Assembly: GCF_900111945.1 (NCBI RefSeq)
Contig: NZ_FOYO01000001.1
Location: forward strand, 720,251-784,250
DNA: 64,000 bases
Reading direction: 5' to 3'
Source: Litoreibacter janthinus
GTDB taxonomy: Bacteria; Pseudomonadota; Alphaproteobacteria; Rhodobacterales; Rhodobacteraceae
The notes under the pieces are model-generated. The model worked only from the letters and a program-made list of their open reading frames with translations. It was not told where the DNA came from and ran no database searches. Both the position numbers and the translations under genes were made by a program. Each line of letters begins with the position of its first letter. Within the stretch, counting starts at the first letter, position 1. Shown here in pieces: positions 17,604 through 26,581 of the stretch.

Positions 17604-18650
17604 CTACTCAAAGCGGTGTTTCGCCGCGTCAAAGACCTTCCGCATGACCGTCGGAAGGTCTGAAGGTCTGAAGCTTTGATGGGGGATAAACTCGCCTAAT
17701 TCAGGCTCTAAATCTGCCTCGGCGACCATAACGTTCAGGACCAGGTGGAAATGGGTGAAGGTGTGGCGCACCTCCATGCCTGCAGGTTGCCAGTCCGCAG
17801 AAACAGGCGGGGCTGGGATCGGATCTTCTGCCCAGTCGGACCCGGGCCAGCCTAGCATGCCGCCCAATAGGCCTTTGTCGGGACGTGTTTCCAAAAGCCA
17901 CGCCCCGTCAGAGTTGCGTAAAACGTAGGCAATGCCACGTCGCGTAGGTTTCGCTTTCTTTGGCAACTTGCGTGGTAACTCCGACGCAATGCCTTTCTCG
18001 CGACCTTCGCACGCATCCAGCCAAGGGCATATTCCGCAAGCAGGACTCTTGGGTGTGCAAATGGTTGCGCCAAGGTCCATCACGGCTTGCGCATAATCTC
18101 CAGCCCGTTTCTGCGGTGTTAGAGCCTGCGCCAATGTCATCAATTCAGGCTTGGACGTGGGAAGGGGCGCTTCAACGGCGTGGATGCGCGACATCACACG
18201 TTCCACATTTCCGTCCAGGACGGTTTCAGGCAGATCGAATGCAATCGCTGAGATCGCCGCCGAGGTATAAGGCCCGATACCTGGCAACGCCTGCAGGCTG
18301 TCGCGATCATTTGGAAACACTCCACCATGCTCATCCGTGACCACTCGGGCGCATTTCAACAAATTGCGCGCGCGGGCGTAATATCCAAGTCCAGCCCATG
18401 CGGCCATCACCTCGGCGTCGTCCGCCTCTGCAAGATCCCGAACGGTTGGCCACAATGCGGTAAACTTCAGGAAGTAGTCTTTGACCGCAGCAACAGTGGT
18501 TTGCTGAAGCATCACTTCGCTGAGCCAGATGCGATAGGGGTCAGGCTTGATGCCCGATGCGCGGTCTTGTGGCGAAACGCGCCACGGCAATTGTCGCGCA
18601 TGCCGGTCATACCAGCTTAGCAGCGCGTCGGAAGAGGCAGTCTCACGCAA
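17604..18650 (-). CDS. mutY: A/G-specific adenine DNA glycosylase
   Basis: A 348-residue repair enzyme that removes adenine mispaired with 8-oxoguanine. The sequence shows WLSEVMLQQTTV, the helix-hairpin-helix LPGIGPYTSAAISAIAF followed by the catalytic aspartate in LDGNVERV, and the iron-sulfur cluster CTPKSPACGICPWLDAC (C-x6-C-x2-C-x5-C). The C-terminal part (GIAYVLRNSDGAWLLETRPDKG and onward) is the NUDIX-like 8-oxoG recognition domain. It is divergent from the dciA-like gene; the 83-base gap must hold both promoters. Confidence 0.96.
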   Translation of the reverse strand: MRETASSDALLSWYDRHARQLPWRVSPQDRASGIKPDPYRIWLSEVMLQQTTVAAVKDYFLKFTALWPTVRDLAEADDAEVMAAWAGLGYYARARNLLKCARVVTDEHGGVFPNDRDSLQALPGIGPYTSAAISAIAFDLPETVLDGNVERVMSRIHAVEAPLPTSKPELMTLAQALTPQKRAGDYAQAVMDLGATICTPKSPACGICPWLDACEGREKGIASELPRKLPKKAKPTRRGIAYVLRNSDGAWLLETRPDKGLLGGMLGWPGSDWAEDPIPAPPVSADWQPAGMEVRHTFTHFHLVLNVMVAEADLEPELGEFIPHQSFRPSDLPTVMRKVFDAAKHRFE

Positions 18651-18733
18651 AGTTTATACCCAGTTCATGTCGCTTTTGTCTGACACCGGCAGGGCGAGAC
18701 GTTAGATTACCTGCGCAACCTAAGGCAAAAATT

Positions 18734-19303
18734 GTGACTCGCAAGCAGACCCCGTATTTCGCAACCAATGCGACCGGCTCCACTAAGGCCAACCGCCCGA
18801 CCTACCGTCGGCGCGGGTCGAAGGGTTTCGCGGCGATGTCAGGGTTCGTGGACGGGCAAATTCGAAAAGCTGGTGAAAAGCGCGGCTTTGCTGTCATGCG
18901 CCTTCTGACCCACTGGAATGAAATCGTGGGCGAGGATACCGCCCGCATGGCGCATCCCGTTGATGTTGGTTACGGGCGGGAAGGATTTGGCGCGACTTTG
19001 ACGGTTCTTTGCAACGGCTCAAATGCGCCGCTTGTACAGCAGATGCTGCCTCAGATCCGCGAAAAGGTGAATGCATGTTACGGGTATTCCGCCATAAGCC
19101 GTGTACGCGTGACGCAGACCGCACCGGTTGGCTTTAGCGAAGGTCAAATGGCGTTTCAGTCAGCCCCTTCTACCAAGCCCGCGCCGCCACCCCACGTGAT
19201 ATCCGCCAGCAAAGAGCTAGCTAGCAATGTAGAAAGCGATGGCTTGCGCCACGCCTTGGAACGACTGGGTCAAAATGTTATGGCCCGTAAAAAAAACACC
19301 TGA
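18734..19303 (+). CDS. DciA-like DUF721 protein
   Basis: A 189-residue protein from the GTG at 18734 (MTRKQTPYFATN), preceded by TAAGG; the frame stays open upstream inside mutY, which is an unlikely start. The central part (FVDGQIRKAGEKRGFAVMRL to INACYG-like segment near VNACYGYSAISRVRV) matches the DUF721/DciA domain, whose members help load the replicative helicase in bacteria that lack DnaC. The N-terminal tail is basic and the C-terminal tail is low in conserved motifs. It is close to a DsbA gene, with 16 bases between stop and start. Confidence 0.85.
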   Translation: MTRKQTPYFATNATGSTKANRPTYRRRGSKGFAAMSGFVDGQIRKAGEKRGFAVMRLLTHWNEIVGEDTARMAHPVDVGYGREGFGATLTVLCNGSNAPLVQQMLPQIREKVNACYGYSAISRVRVTQTAPVGFSEGQMAFQSAPSTKPAPPPHVISASKELASNVESDGLRHALERLGQNVMARKKNT

Positions 19304-19319
19304 GAAGGAATTCAAGCAG

Positions 19320-19973
19320 ATGAACCGCAACATTCTGATCGCCATAGTCGGCGTCCTAGCTATTGGGCTTGGCGCCTTCGTGCTGACCGGCAATTCGCCA
19401 GAGCCTGTGACACCATTAAATGCACAAACTGCCGAGATGAGCGAAGTCGACACCTCCGGCGTTATTGACATGTCGATGGGTTCAGATGATGCGCCAGTTA
19501 CCTTGATCGAGTACGCTTCTTTCACCTGCCCGCACTGCGCAACATTTCATACGAATGTCTTTAAGCAGCTGAAGAAAGATTACATTGATACCGGCAAGGT
19601 AAAATTCGTGTTCCGCGAGGTCTATTTCGACCGGTACGGCCTTTGGGCTGGTATGGTCGCACGCTGTGGTGGCGGTATGCGGTATTTTGGGATTACGGAC
19701 CTGATCTTCGAGAACCAGCGCGAATGGGCGCAGGGCGAACCGGCACAAATCGCGGGCAACCTTCGCAAGTTCGGCAAGCAAGCGGGCCTAGACGACGCGA
19801 CGCTTGATGCCTGCATGACGGATGGTGACAAAGCCGCTGCAATGACAGCGTTTTACCAGAAAAACGCAGAAGCGGATGGCATACGTTCCACGCCATCGTT
19901 GGTGATCAATGGCACGACTCATTCGAACATGAGCTACGACGATTTGAAGAAGCTGCTCGACGCAGAACTCTAA
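19320..19973 (+). CDS. DsbA-family thiol-disulfide oxidoreductase
   Basis: A 217-residue periplasmic or membrane-anchored protein from ATG 19320, preceded by GAAGGA; the open frame upstream lies inside the dciA-like gene. Residues 5-23 are a signal anchor. The thioredoxin fold has the active site CPHC at C70-C73 in YASFTCPHCATFH, the partner loop is IRSTPSLVING with its cis-proline, and an inserted helical domain lies between. This is the DsbA/BdbD/Com1-like class that oxidises or isomerises envelope disulfides. It could serve the cysteine-containing secreted proteins of this strain, which is inference. Confidence 0.92.
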   Translation: MNRNILIAIVGVLAIGLGAFVLTGNSPEPVTPLNAQTAEMSEVDTSGVIDMSMGSDDAPVTLIEYASFTCPHCATFHTNVFKQLKKDYIDTGKVKFVFREVYFDRYGLWAGMVARCGGGMRYFGITDLIFENQREWAQGEPAQIAGNLRKFGKQAGLDDATLDACMTDGDKAAAMTAFYQKNAEADGIRSTPSLVINGTTHSNMSYDDLKKLLDAEL

Positions 19974-19976
19974 ACC

Positions 19977-20954
19977 TCAGAACAGATTGGTCAGCGCCAC
20001 ATCAAGCGCTGACCAATCGTTGATTTCCAACCGCACCGGTACCGACAAAACCTTGGCCCTGAATTCATCAGGGAGGCGAGTGGCGTCTTTCTCTGTCGTG
20101 ACCAGTTGCGCCCCCAAAAGCATCGCCTCGTTTTCAAGCCGCAACATCAACGATTGTGACAGCGGCTGGTGATCCTCCAGCGCCTCGGATTTGACGATCT
20201 CGGCACCTAGATCCTTCACAGTTGCGAAGAACTTTTGCGGGTGGCCGATCCCAGCAAATGCCAAGACACGGCTTCCCTGCCAGTCCATGCCTGTTTGAAG
20301 CGGCACCAAGCGTCCAGTCAGATGCGGGCAGGGGGGCTGGCTCCATGTTGCCAAAAAATGGCTTTGGGCCTTCTCAGGCCCGATCGAGAGCAACAGGTCA
20401 GCACGGGAAAGTCCTGTCACCACAGGCTCGCGCAGCGGTCCTGCTGGTAGCACTTTTCCGTTCCCGAACCCTCGCGCGGCGTCGACGACAACCAGAGACA
20501 GGTCTTTGTGCAGGCTCGGGTTCTGAAACCCGTCATCAAGGATGATCACATCGGCACCGCTTTGCAGTGCAAGTTGCGCGCCTTCCGCACGGTCGTGCGA
20601 GACCCATGTAGGGGCGAAGGCAGCCAGCAGCAAAGGCTCGTCCCCGACCATGGCTGCATCATGAGTGCGTTCGTCGACCTGCACGACATGACCAATGGTG
20701 CCGCCATATCCACGCGACACGATGTGCGGGTTATGGCCCATGCCCTGAAGCCGTTGGACAAGTGCGATGACCGTAGGGGTTTTCCCAGTCCCGCCTGCAT
20801 TTATATTGCCTACGCAGATCACTGGAACACCCAGTTTCACGGGTGAACCCTTGGCCAGCCGCCGTGCAGTTCCGGCTGCATAGATTGCGCCTAAGGGTGT
20901 CAAAAGCGTCGATAGCAACCCGGGCGGACGATGCCAGAAGCGGGGCGGCTGCAT
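19977..20954 (-). CDS. lpxK: Tetraacyldisaccharide 4'-kinase
   Basis: A 325-residue inner-membrane-associated kinase that adds the 4' phosphate to the lipid A precursor. The P-loop is GNINAGGTGKTP near residues 50-61; other landmarks are SRGYGG, VGDEPLLLA, ILDDGFQNPSLHKDLSLVVVD and a GIGHPQKFF segment. The ATG overlaps the waaA stop by one base on the minus strand, so the pair is co-translated. It is convergent with the DsbA gene, with three bases between stops. Confidence 0.97.
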   Translation of the reverse strand: MQPPRFWHRPPGLLSTLLTPLGAIYAAGTARRLAKGSPVKLGVPVICVGNINAGGTGKTPTVIALVQRLQGMGHNPHIVSRGYGGTIGHVVQVDERTHDAAMVGDEPLLLAAFAPTWVSHDRAEGAQLALQSGADVIILDDGFQNPSLHKDLSLVVVDAARGFGNGKVLPAGPLREPVVTGLSRADLLLSIGPEKAQSHFLATWSQPPCPHLTGRLVPLQTGMDWQGSRVLAFAGIGHPQKFFATVKDLGAEIVKSEALEDHQPLSQSLMLRLENEAMLLGAQLVTTEKDATRLPDEFRAKVLSVPVRLEINDWSALDVALTNLF

Positions 20955-22246
20955 CAGCCTTGCTCCAAGGCGCGATCAAGAGCAGCGTTGATCTCGACAA
21001 AGGCGGCCTCTGCGGCTTGGGCGCCTTGGCTACTAATCTCCCAAGCAGCATGTGCCATTTCGGCCGAGCGGTGCGGCTCCAGCAACTCGATTACGGCGGC
21101 ACCAAGGCTTCGGGCTTCGGTAACTTGCCGCGCACCCCCTGCCTCATCTAGGCGGTCATAAACTTCTTTTGCGTTCGCTACATGGGGTCCGTGCAGAATT
21201 GCGGATCCAAGCGCGGCAGGCTCATACGGGTTGTGGCCCCCAATTTCGACCAGTGACCCACCAAGGAAGGTAAGTGGCGCGATGCGATACCAGAGCCCCA
21301 TCTCTCCCAAGGTGTCAGCGATGTAGATGTCGACGACGGCGTCAGGTTGCGCCCCCTCGGACCGTAGCGCCACGCGCCATCCTGCTTTACGCAGGTTTTC
21401 GGCAATGTCCGACCCCCGTTCGGGGTGTCGGGGCGCGATAATCAAAAGCAGGCGTGGCGCGGCGCGACGCGCAATTCGTTGCGCCTCTGCGGCGATCTGG
21501 TCCTCACCCGGATGGGTGGAGGCGGCAAGCCAGACGGGGCGCGTTTCCAATGCCGTTGAAATCGCGGCCCGTTCCGGCTCATCATGGGGCAGCGCGCCGC
21601 TGCTCTCTTTGAGGGAGCCATTGATGCGAACGCGTTTGCTTGGCGCGCCAAGGCGAAGCAGATGCTTGGCTGAAACCCGGTCCTGCGCGAGAAAGAGGTC
21701 GAACTTACCAAGCAGCACACTGGCTGCCCCGCGCACCCACAGCCACTTTTTGTAAGAGTCGTGCGATATGCGGGTGTTCAACGAGATCATTTCGATCCCA
21801 CGTTCGTGCGTCTCATGGATCAAAGCGGGCCATAGCTCGCTCTCGGTCCAGATGGCCACGTCTGGCTTCCAATGATCTAAAAACGCCTGAACGAAGGGGC
21901 GCGTATCCAACGGTACAAACTGGTGAATGGTTTGATCGGGGAGACGCGCTTCCAGAAGATCCGCAGAGCTGCGCGTGCCGGTTGTGATCAGCACATTAAG
22001 GTCAGGGCGTTCATCAATCAGCGACTCGATCAGATCCAGTAGCGAAAGCGACTCTCCCACGGAAGCCGCGTGGAACCAGACCAACTCCCCGCGCGGGCGC
22101 GGCTGGGAGGCAATACCGCGCCGCTCGTCAATGCGGTCTGGGTCTTCTTTCCCGTCGGCCAAACGGGAGGCCAACTTGCGATTTGCGAGCGGGACCATCC
22201 AGCGAGAGGCCGTCAGGTAAAGAGCCAAAATGGGGGAAAACGCCAT
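20954..22246 (-). CDS. waaA: 3-deoxy-D-manno-octulosonate (Kdo) transferase
   Basis: A 430-residue GT30-family transferase that attaches Kdo to lipid A. N-terminal hydrophobic residues anchor it. The catalytic region WFHAASVGESLSLLDLIESL, the segment WTESELWPALI and the CMP-Kdo-binding C-terminal half (LTFLGGSLVEIGGHNPYEPAALG) are present. It sits between DUF4170 and lpxK in the order expected for this group, all on one strand. A 20-base gap separates it from DUF4170. Confidence 0.97.
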   Translation of the reverse strand: MAFSPILALYLTASRWMVPLANRKLASRLADGKEDPDRIDERRGIASQPRPRGELVWFHAASVGESLSLLDLIESLIDERPDLNVLITTGTRSSADLLEARLPDQTIHQFVPLDTRPFVQAFLDHWKPDVAIWTESELWPALIHETHERGIEMISLNTRISHDSYKKWLWVRGAASVLLGKFDLFLAQDRVSAKHLLRLGAPSKRVRINGSLKESSGALPHDEPERAAISTALETRPVWLAASTHPGEDQIAAEAQRIARRAAPRLLLIIAPRHPERGSDIAENLRKAGWRVALRSEGAQPDAVVDIYIADTLGEMGLWYRIAPLTFLGGSLVEIGGHNPYEPAALGSAILHGPHVANAKEVYDRLDEAGGARQVTEARSLGAAVIELLEPHRSAEMAHAAWEISSQGAQAAEAAFVEINAALDRALEQG

Positions 22247-22266
22247 AATAGGACGCGGATGTCGGC

Positions 22267-22512
22267 TTAGTTGCCGAGTTCCTCGGTTGACGAGGCTTCA
22301 GTCTCTTCATCACGCAGTCGATGAATGTGGGCGATGAAGTAACGCATATGTGCATTATCCACGGTGCGATGCGCCTCTGACTTCCAAGCGTCATAGGCAC
22401 TGGCATAGTCGGGATACATGCCAACCATATGAATGTCGTTGACGTCTTTGAATGCGTTTTTGGTCGGGTCAACAAGTTCGCCGCCAAAGACGAGGTGTAA
22501 GCGTTGGGTCAT
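22267..22512 (-). CDS. DUF4170 protein
   Basis: An 81-residue soluble protein from the ATG at 22510-22512 (MTQRLHLVFGG); the longer open frame upstream is not conserved-looking. It matches the DUF4170 pattern LHLVFGGELVDPTKNAFKDV with the segment HMVGMYPDYASAYDAWKSEA, and an acidic C-terminus. Its function is unknown, but it is typically linked to waaA and lpxK in Rhodobacterales, as here, which suggests a role connected with lipopolysaccharide synthesis. Confidence 0.88.
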   Translation of the reverse strand: MTQRLHLVFGGELVDPTKNAFKDVNDIHMVGMYPDYASAYDAWKSEAHRTVDNAHMRYFIAHIHRLRDEETEASSTEELGN

Positions 22513-22582
22513 AAACTGGCTCCGGTAGTTCTGTTGTTTGCGGCGACAATACGCGATGGAGTACCCCTGCAACAGGGGCTTA

Positions 22583-23371
22583 TTAGAACTCTGGCTGGCG
22601 GATTTTGGCTTGCAAAGCCTTGTGCAGGTTTGGCCCTGCGGCATGACACCCTTTGGTTTTTGGGTGCGGGCTGTTGAACATCAACGGGCTATCATGGCGG
22701 TCGGTGACAATCCCGCCAGCTTTGCGCACGATCAAGTCGCCCGCCGCTATATCCCATTCCCAGCAATCGCGCAGTGTCAGCATTGCATCATAGCGGCCCT
22801 GAGCCACGAGACAGAGACGGTAGGCAAGAGACGGGCGGAATTTACGCTGGATATTCGGAACGCTACCAACCCAGTTATTTGGGTCCATGTTCGGTTTGGT
22901 TGCAAGCACTGTTGCCCCATCAACCACAGATTGACTGGAGGCAGCGATAGGCGCGCCATTCAAAGTGGCCGCGGAACTGTCGGTCGCCGCAAACAGCAGG
23001 TCCATCATGGGCACATAGACAACTGCTGTGGTAATGCGACCGTTTTCAGAAATGGCGAGGGAGTGGGAAAAATGCCGTTCACCCGCAATAAACGCGCGAG
23101 TGCCGTCGATAGGATCAACAATAAAGACCCGATCATGCGACAGACGGGCCTCGTCATCTTCGGTTTCCTCGGAAAGCCAGCCATACGTCGCTCGCGCCGC
23201 AAGCAGGTCGGTTCGAAGCATGGTATCAATTTCTAGGTCGGCCTCGGTCACCGGACCGGCGTTGCCGTCCTTATGCCAGACCTCTGGATCGGCTTGGAAA
23301 TAGGTCCGTGCAATGTCACCGCTGGCGTGCGCCGCGTCGATCAACAGCTTAAGGTCTTCAGTCGCCTGCAA
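22583..23371 (-). CDS. cysQ: 3'(2'),5'-bisphosphate nucleotidase / inositol monophosphatase family (CysQ-like)
   Basis: A 262-residue enzyme that dephosphorylates 3'-phosphoadenosine 5'-phosphate or a related inositol phosphate. The start is TTG at 23371, overlapping the last 14 bases of pmbA, with an AGGGG site upstream; longer in-frame starts lie inside pmbA. Metal-binding motifs are PVTEADLEID, WLSEETEDD, VDPIDGTRAFIAG (DPIDGT) and WEWDIAAGDLI (WDxxAG). CysQ and broader IMPase members cannot be fully separated by motif, but length and cofactor pattern favour CysQ. An imperfect stem with a CCCCTG/CAGGGG hairpin follows without a T run. Confidence 0.85.
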   Translation of the reverse strand: MQATEDLKLLIDAAHASGDIARTYFQADPEVWHKDGNAGPVTEADLEIDTMLRTDLLAARATYGWLSEETEDDEARLSHDRVFIVDPIDGTRAFIAGERHFSHSLAISENGRITTAVVYVPMMDLLFAATDSSAATLNGAPIAASSQSVVDGATVLATKPNMDPNNWVGSVPNIQRKFRPSLAYRLCLVAQGRYDAMLTLRDCWEWDIAAGDLIVRKAGGIVTDRHDSPLMFNSPHPKTKGCHAAGPNLHKALQAKIRQPEF

Positions 23372-24704
23372 GAGTAAGCCCCTCGACCAGAAGGCTAGGC
23401 ACAACGCGGGACAGATGGGTCCGCGCATCGTTCGCAGGCTGAATCCCAACAAGCATGTCCAGAAGGTTGCCGGCCACAGTACATTCGTTGATCGCGTATT
23501 GCGGCTCCCCATTCTCAACCCAAATACCTGAGGCTCCACGTGAATAGTCGCCGGTGTTCGGGTTAATCGTGGAGCCGATCATAGAGGTGATCCAAAGCCC
23601 TGTGCCCATCTCGCGCATCAGGTCCTGCAAGCTGCGATCACCTTGGGTTAATGCGATATTGGTCACCGTTGGGCTAGGCGGACCCGACGTTCCACGCGAG
23701 GCGGATGCAGTCGGCGACATGCCAAGTTTTCGCGCATTTGCAAGATCAAGCGTCCAACCCTGCAACACACCATCACGCACGATGTCGCGCGGCACTGTCG
23801 CAAGCCCCTCGCCATCAAATGGTTTCGAGCCAGATATGCGTGGGCGATGGGGGTTCTCCGTTATCGACAGTGATTTAGGCAGAATCTGTGCCCCAAGTTT
23901 GTCCATCAGCCAAGACGATCCGCGCGCAATCATTGCGCCGTTTGAGGCCACCAGAAGGTGGCCAATAAGCGATGATGCGATACGTTCGTCAAAAATGACC
24001 GGATAAGCTCCGGTTTTCGGACGGCGTGCGCCCGCACGGGCCATTGTGCGCTCTGCCGCAATCCGCCCAACATCCTCTGGGCTTATTAGATCGCCTTGGA
24101 ACGCGCGGCTTTCTCCGTAGTGGTCCCGTTCCATCCCGTTGCCTTCACCAGTGATGGCAACGCAAGACAGGCTGCGCCCAGTGCGCTTGTAGCCGCCGGA
24201 AAACCCGTTGGAAGTCGCAAGATGGATGCGACGTTGGCCATAACCGGCAGAGGCTGACTGAACCTGACTGATGCCCTGATGAGCCAGTGCGGCGGCCTCC
24301 GCGCGTTTGGCGTCGTCTTCAAGCTCTGCTGCGGCAGGTTCAGGCGTCGCGTCATATAACTCAAGGCTGTCGCTGTTCCATCCGCTGGCCAACTGAGTGG
24401 GGTCTGCAAGTCCGATGTATGGATCTTCGGGCGCCTCTTGTGCCATGGCCGCGGCGCGTTCCGCCATCGTTGTCAGCGTTGCGTCGTCAAAAAGCGATGA
24501 TGAGACAATGGCCTGCTTTTGCCCGATCATAACCCGCAGGCCGATTTCGACCCCTTCTGACCGCTCCGCATGCTCCAGTTTGCCGCCGAGCACATCAATC
24601 GAAACAGATGTCCCGTCAATAGCGATAGCGTCTGCACTTTCGGCGCCAGCTTTGCGAGCGGCGTTCAGCATGCGGTCGGTCAGGGCCGACAGGTCTTGGG
24701 ACAT
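23358..24704 (-). CDS. pmbA: PmbA/TldD-family metallopeptidase
   Basis: A 448-residue protein from the ATG at 24702-24704 (MSQDLSALTDRML); the frame stays open further upstream. It shows the family's C-terminal segments DLMREMGTGLWITSMIGSTINPNTGDYSRGASGIWVENGEPQ and the central EDVGRIAAERTMARAG. PmbA lacks the HExxxH zinc site of TldD and works with it in peptide processing (for example microcin maturation and CcdA degradation in E. coli); the partner TldD is not in the window. cysQ overlaps its 3' end on the same strand. Confidence 0.93.
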   Translation of the reverse strand: MSQDLSALTDRMLNAARKAGAESADAIAIDGTSVSIDVLGGKLEHAERSEGVEIGLRVMIGQKQAIVSSSLFDDATLTTMAERAAAMAQEAPEDPYIGLADPTQLASGWNSDSLELYDATPEPAAAELEDDAKRAEAAALAHQGISQVQSASAGYGQRRIHLATSNGFSGGYKRTGRSLSCVAITGEGNGMERDHYGESRAFQGDLISPEDVGRIAAERTMARAGARRPKTGAYPVIFDERIASSLIGHLLVASNGAMIARGSSWLMDKLGAQILPKSLSITENPHRPRISGSKPFDGEGLATVPRDIVRDGVLQGWTLDLANARKLGMSPTASASRGTSGPPSPTVTNIALTQGDRSLQDLMREMGTGLWITSMIGSTINPNTGDYSRGASGIWVENGEPQYAINECTVAGNLLDMLVGIQPANDARTHLSRVVPSLLVEGLTLAGD

Positions 24705-24835
24705 TGGGAAGCTCCAGCTTGGTCTGGGTTTGGAGGTAGTCCTAAGCACCGCTGCTTGCAAGGCGGCTGCGACAAGGATGGCTTGCAACTCCTCCCTTGG
24801 GCGGGTCAGATAGTGCGAAAGTGATGGAGGATGTC

Positions 24836-25591
24836 ATGGTTGATCTCACTGGAAAAACTGCGCTGATCACAGGTGCAAGCCGTGGTATCGGCGCAGACAC
24901 GGCGCGCGTTATGGCCAAGGCAGGTGCGAATGTGGTGCTTCTGGCGCGCAGTGCGGACGATCTGAAAGCCTTGGCGGCGGAGATCGGAGAGAAGGCGATT
25001 GCCTGTCCAACCAACGTCGCGAGTTTCGAAGAATGGGTAAGCGCCGTCTCCGTCGCGATGGATAAAACGGGGCGGGTTGACGTCTTGGTCAACAACGCTG
25101 GCCTCATCGATCCAATCGGGCGCTTGGAAGACACCGATCCAGAAGAATGGGGCCGCCTGATCGATGTGAATCTAAAAGGTGTCTATTATGGCGTGAAAGC
25201 TGTTCTGCCCGCCATGTTGAAGCAAGGCGCTGGGACTATTCTGAACATCAGCTCCGGCGCAGCGCACAACCCGCTGGAAGGGTGGAGCGCTTACTGTTCT
25301 TCCAAAGCAGGAGCCGCGATGTTGACCCGCTGTATCCACAAGGAGCACGGTGACGCGGGGTTGCGTGTCATGGGACTGTCGCCTGGAACGGTTGCCACCG
25401 AAATGCAGGTGAAGATCAAAGCCAGCGGCATCAATCCGGTGAGCGAGCTTGATCCATCGGTCCATATTCCTGCCGATTGGCCCGCCAAGGCGCTGCTTTG
25501 GATGTGCGGCCCTGACGCAGACGACTATCTTGGAGAGGAAATCTCGTTGCGAGAGGACAGCATTCGCGCCCGCGTGGGTCTCGGAGAATGA
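24836..25591 (+). CDS. Short-chain dehydrogenase/reductase
   Basis: A 251-residue classical SDR from the ATG at 24836, preceded by GGAGG six bases upstream; two further ATG codons lie just before. The cofactor motif is TGASRGIG, the structural NNAG motif is LVNNAGLID, and the catalytic serine, tyrosine and lysine are in NISSGAAHNPLEGWSAYCSSK (Y-x3-K). The substrate is not evident. It overlaps the enoyl-CoA hydratase start by four bases, which implies a shared metabolic step on acyl-CoA or related compounds. Confidence 0.93.
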   Translation: MVDLTGKTALITGASRGIGADTARVMAKAGANVVLLARSADDLKALAAEIGEKAIACPTNVASFEEWVSAVSVAMDKTGRVDVLVNNAGLIDPIGRLEDTDPEEWGRLIDVNLKGVYYGVKAVLPAMLKQGAGTILNISSGAAHNPLEGWSAYCSSKAGAAMLTRCIHKEHGDAGLRVMGLSPGTVATEMQVKIKASGINPVSELDPSVHIPADWPAKALLWMCGPDADDYLGEEISLREDSIRARVGLGE

Positions 25592-26208
25592 TCGAAGTGA
25601 CCAAGGGCGACGCCATTTGGGTGATCAAGATCAACAGGCCGGAAAAGGCGAATTCTCTGACACGTCGGATGCTCAAAGATTTGGCCCTTGCTGTGGAATC
25701 TGCGGCTGGCGAGGTGCAGGCCATCATTCTGACCGGCGAAGGCACAGTGTTCAGCGCAGGCGCAGATCTAGAGGCCGCGAAGGCCGGGCTGGCGGTCGAT
25801 CCGATCTGGGAACGCCTCTCGCGCGCGATTGCCGATTTCCCGGGTCTAAGTATCGCGGCCCTGAATGGCACATTGGCGGGGGGCGCTATGGGCATGGCGC
25901 TTGCGTGTGATCTGCGTATCTGCGTGCCCACAGCTAAGTTCTTTTATCCAGTGATGAAGCTGGGTTTCCTTCCGCAACCATCTGACCCGCCGCGTCTAGT
26001 TGCTTTGGTTGGACCAGCGCGGGCGAAGATGATCCTGATGGCTGGACAGAAAGTCGAAGCAAATGAGGCGCTGCAATGGGGTCTGGTGGACCGTATCGTG
26101 GACGGCGATGATCTGCTCGACACGGCTAAGGAACTTGCGTCGGATGTCATTTCAGCCTCGCCAGAGCATGCCTCTGCCATCAAAACTATGCTGACTAGCC
26201 CTTCCTGA
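25588..26208 (+). CDS. Enoyl-CoA hydratase/isomerase family protein
   Basis: A 206-residue crotonase-fold protein, shorter than the usual 250-260 residues. The oxyanion-hole segment FSAGADLEAAK and the second motif AALNGTLAGGAMGMALACDLRI are clear. The C-terminal trimer helix is short. It starts in an ATGA overlap with the SDR. Because crotonases include hydratases, isomerases and decarboxylases, the reaction is unassigned. Its last 57 bases overlap the 3' end of an HNH gene on the other strand. Confidence 0.88.
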   Translation: MIEVTKGDAIWVIKINRPEKANSLTRRMLKDLALAVESAAGEVQAIILTGEGTVFSAGADLEAAKAGLAVDPIWERLSRAIADFPGLSIAALNGTLAGGAMGMALACDLRICVPTAKFFYPVMKLGFLPQPSDPPRLVALVGPARAKMILMAGQKVEANEALQWGLVDRIVDGDDLLDTAKELASDVISASPEHASAIKTMLTSPS

Positions 26209-26511
26209 GCTTGCGTGCTCCGGGCCGAGCGCCGGGTGTCTTTGAATGAAAGTCGGGCGGTCGTTTGCAACCCAGTCGACAAATTTTTTCAACCTCGGGT
26301 GTGCGCGTAAAGCGTCTGGCGTGTTGTAGCTGCGTGCAAGGTCTGCCTCTGACAGGGTGGCGTGGATTTCGTTATGGCAAATCTGGTGGAGCAACGCGAC
26401 TGGCCCACCTTTTCCACCTTTCAGCTTCGGAATCAGGTGATGCAAACTCTGCTTTGCGTCAGGCGGAATAGGCCGACGGCATAAAGGGCATGTCGGATGC
26501 TCCTGCGCCAT
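26152..26511 (-). CDS. HNH endonuclease-like protein
   Basis: A 119-residue protein with a zinc-knuckle pair CPLC at residues 8-11 and an HNH-type core: SLHHLIPKLKGGKGG, then CHNEIHATL. It fits the compact HNH family seen alone in many Alphaproteobacteria and usually of unknown target. Its C-terminal 19 residues are read inside the opposite enoyl-CoA hydratase gene. The tail (PEHASSGRASQHSF) looks unconstrained, so the stop may have been lost and the gene extended. Start is ATG 26509-26511. Confidence 0.75.
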   Translation of the reverse strand: MAQEHPTCPLCRRPIPPDAKQSLHHLIPKLKGGKGGPVALLHQICHNEIHATLSEADLARSYNTPDALRAHPRLKKFVDWVANDRPTFIQRHPALGPEHASSGRASQHSFDGRGMLWRG

Positions 26512-26581
26512 AGGGCTTCCTTTGCTTGTTGTGTCCGATTAGAGGTTACCAAATCATTTAGATCGACCAAGGGCGTGCGCC

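Noticed and set aside
18557..18733. Upstream extension of the dciA-like gene inside mutY
   Set aside because: The extension runs antisense to mutY and the GTG at 18734 has a ribosome site at the right distance.
22564..22578. CCCCTG/CAGGGG hairpin after the CysQ-like gene as a terminator
   Set aside because: Stem is short and no T run follows on the minus strand.
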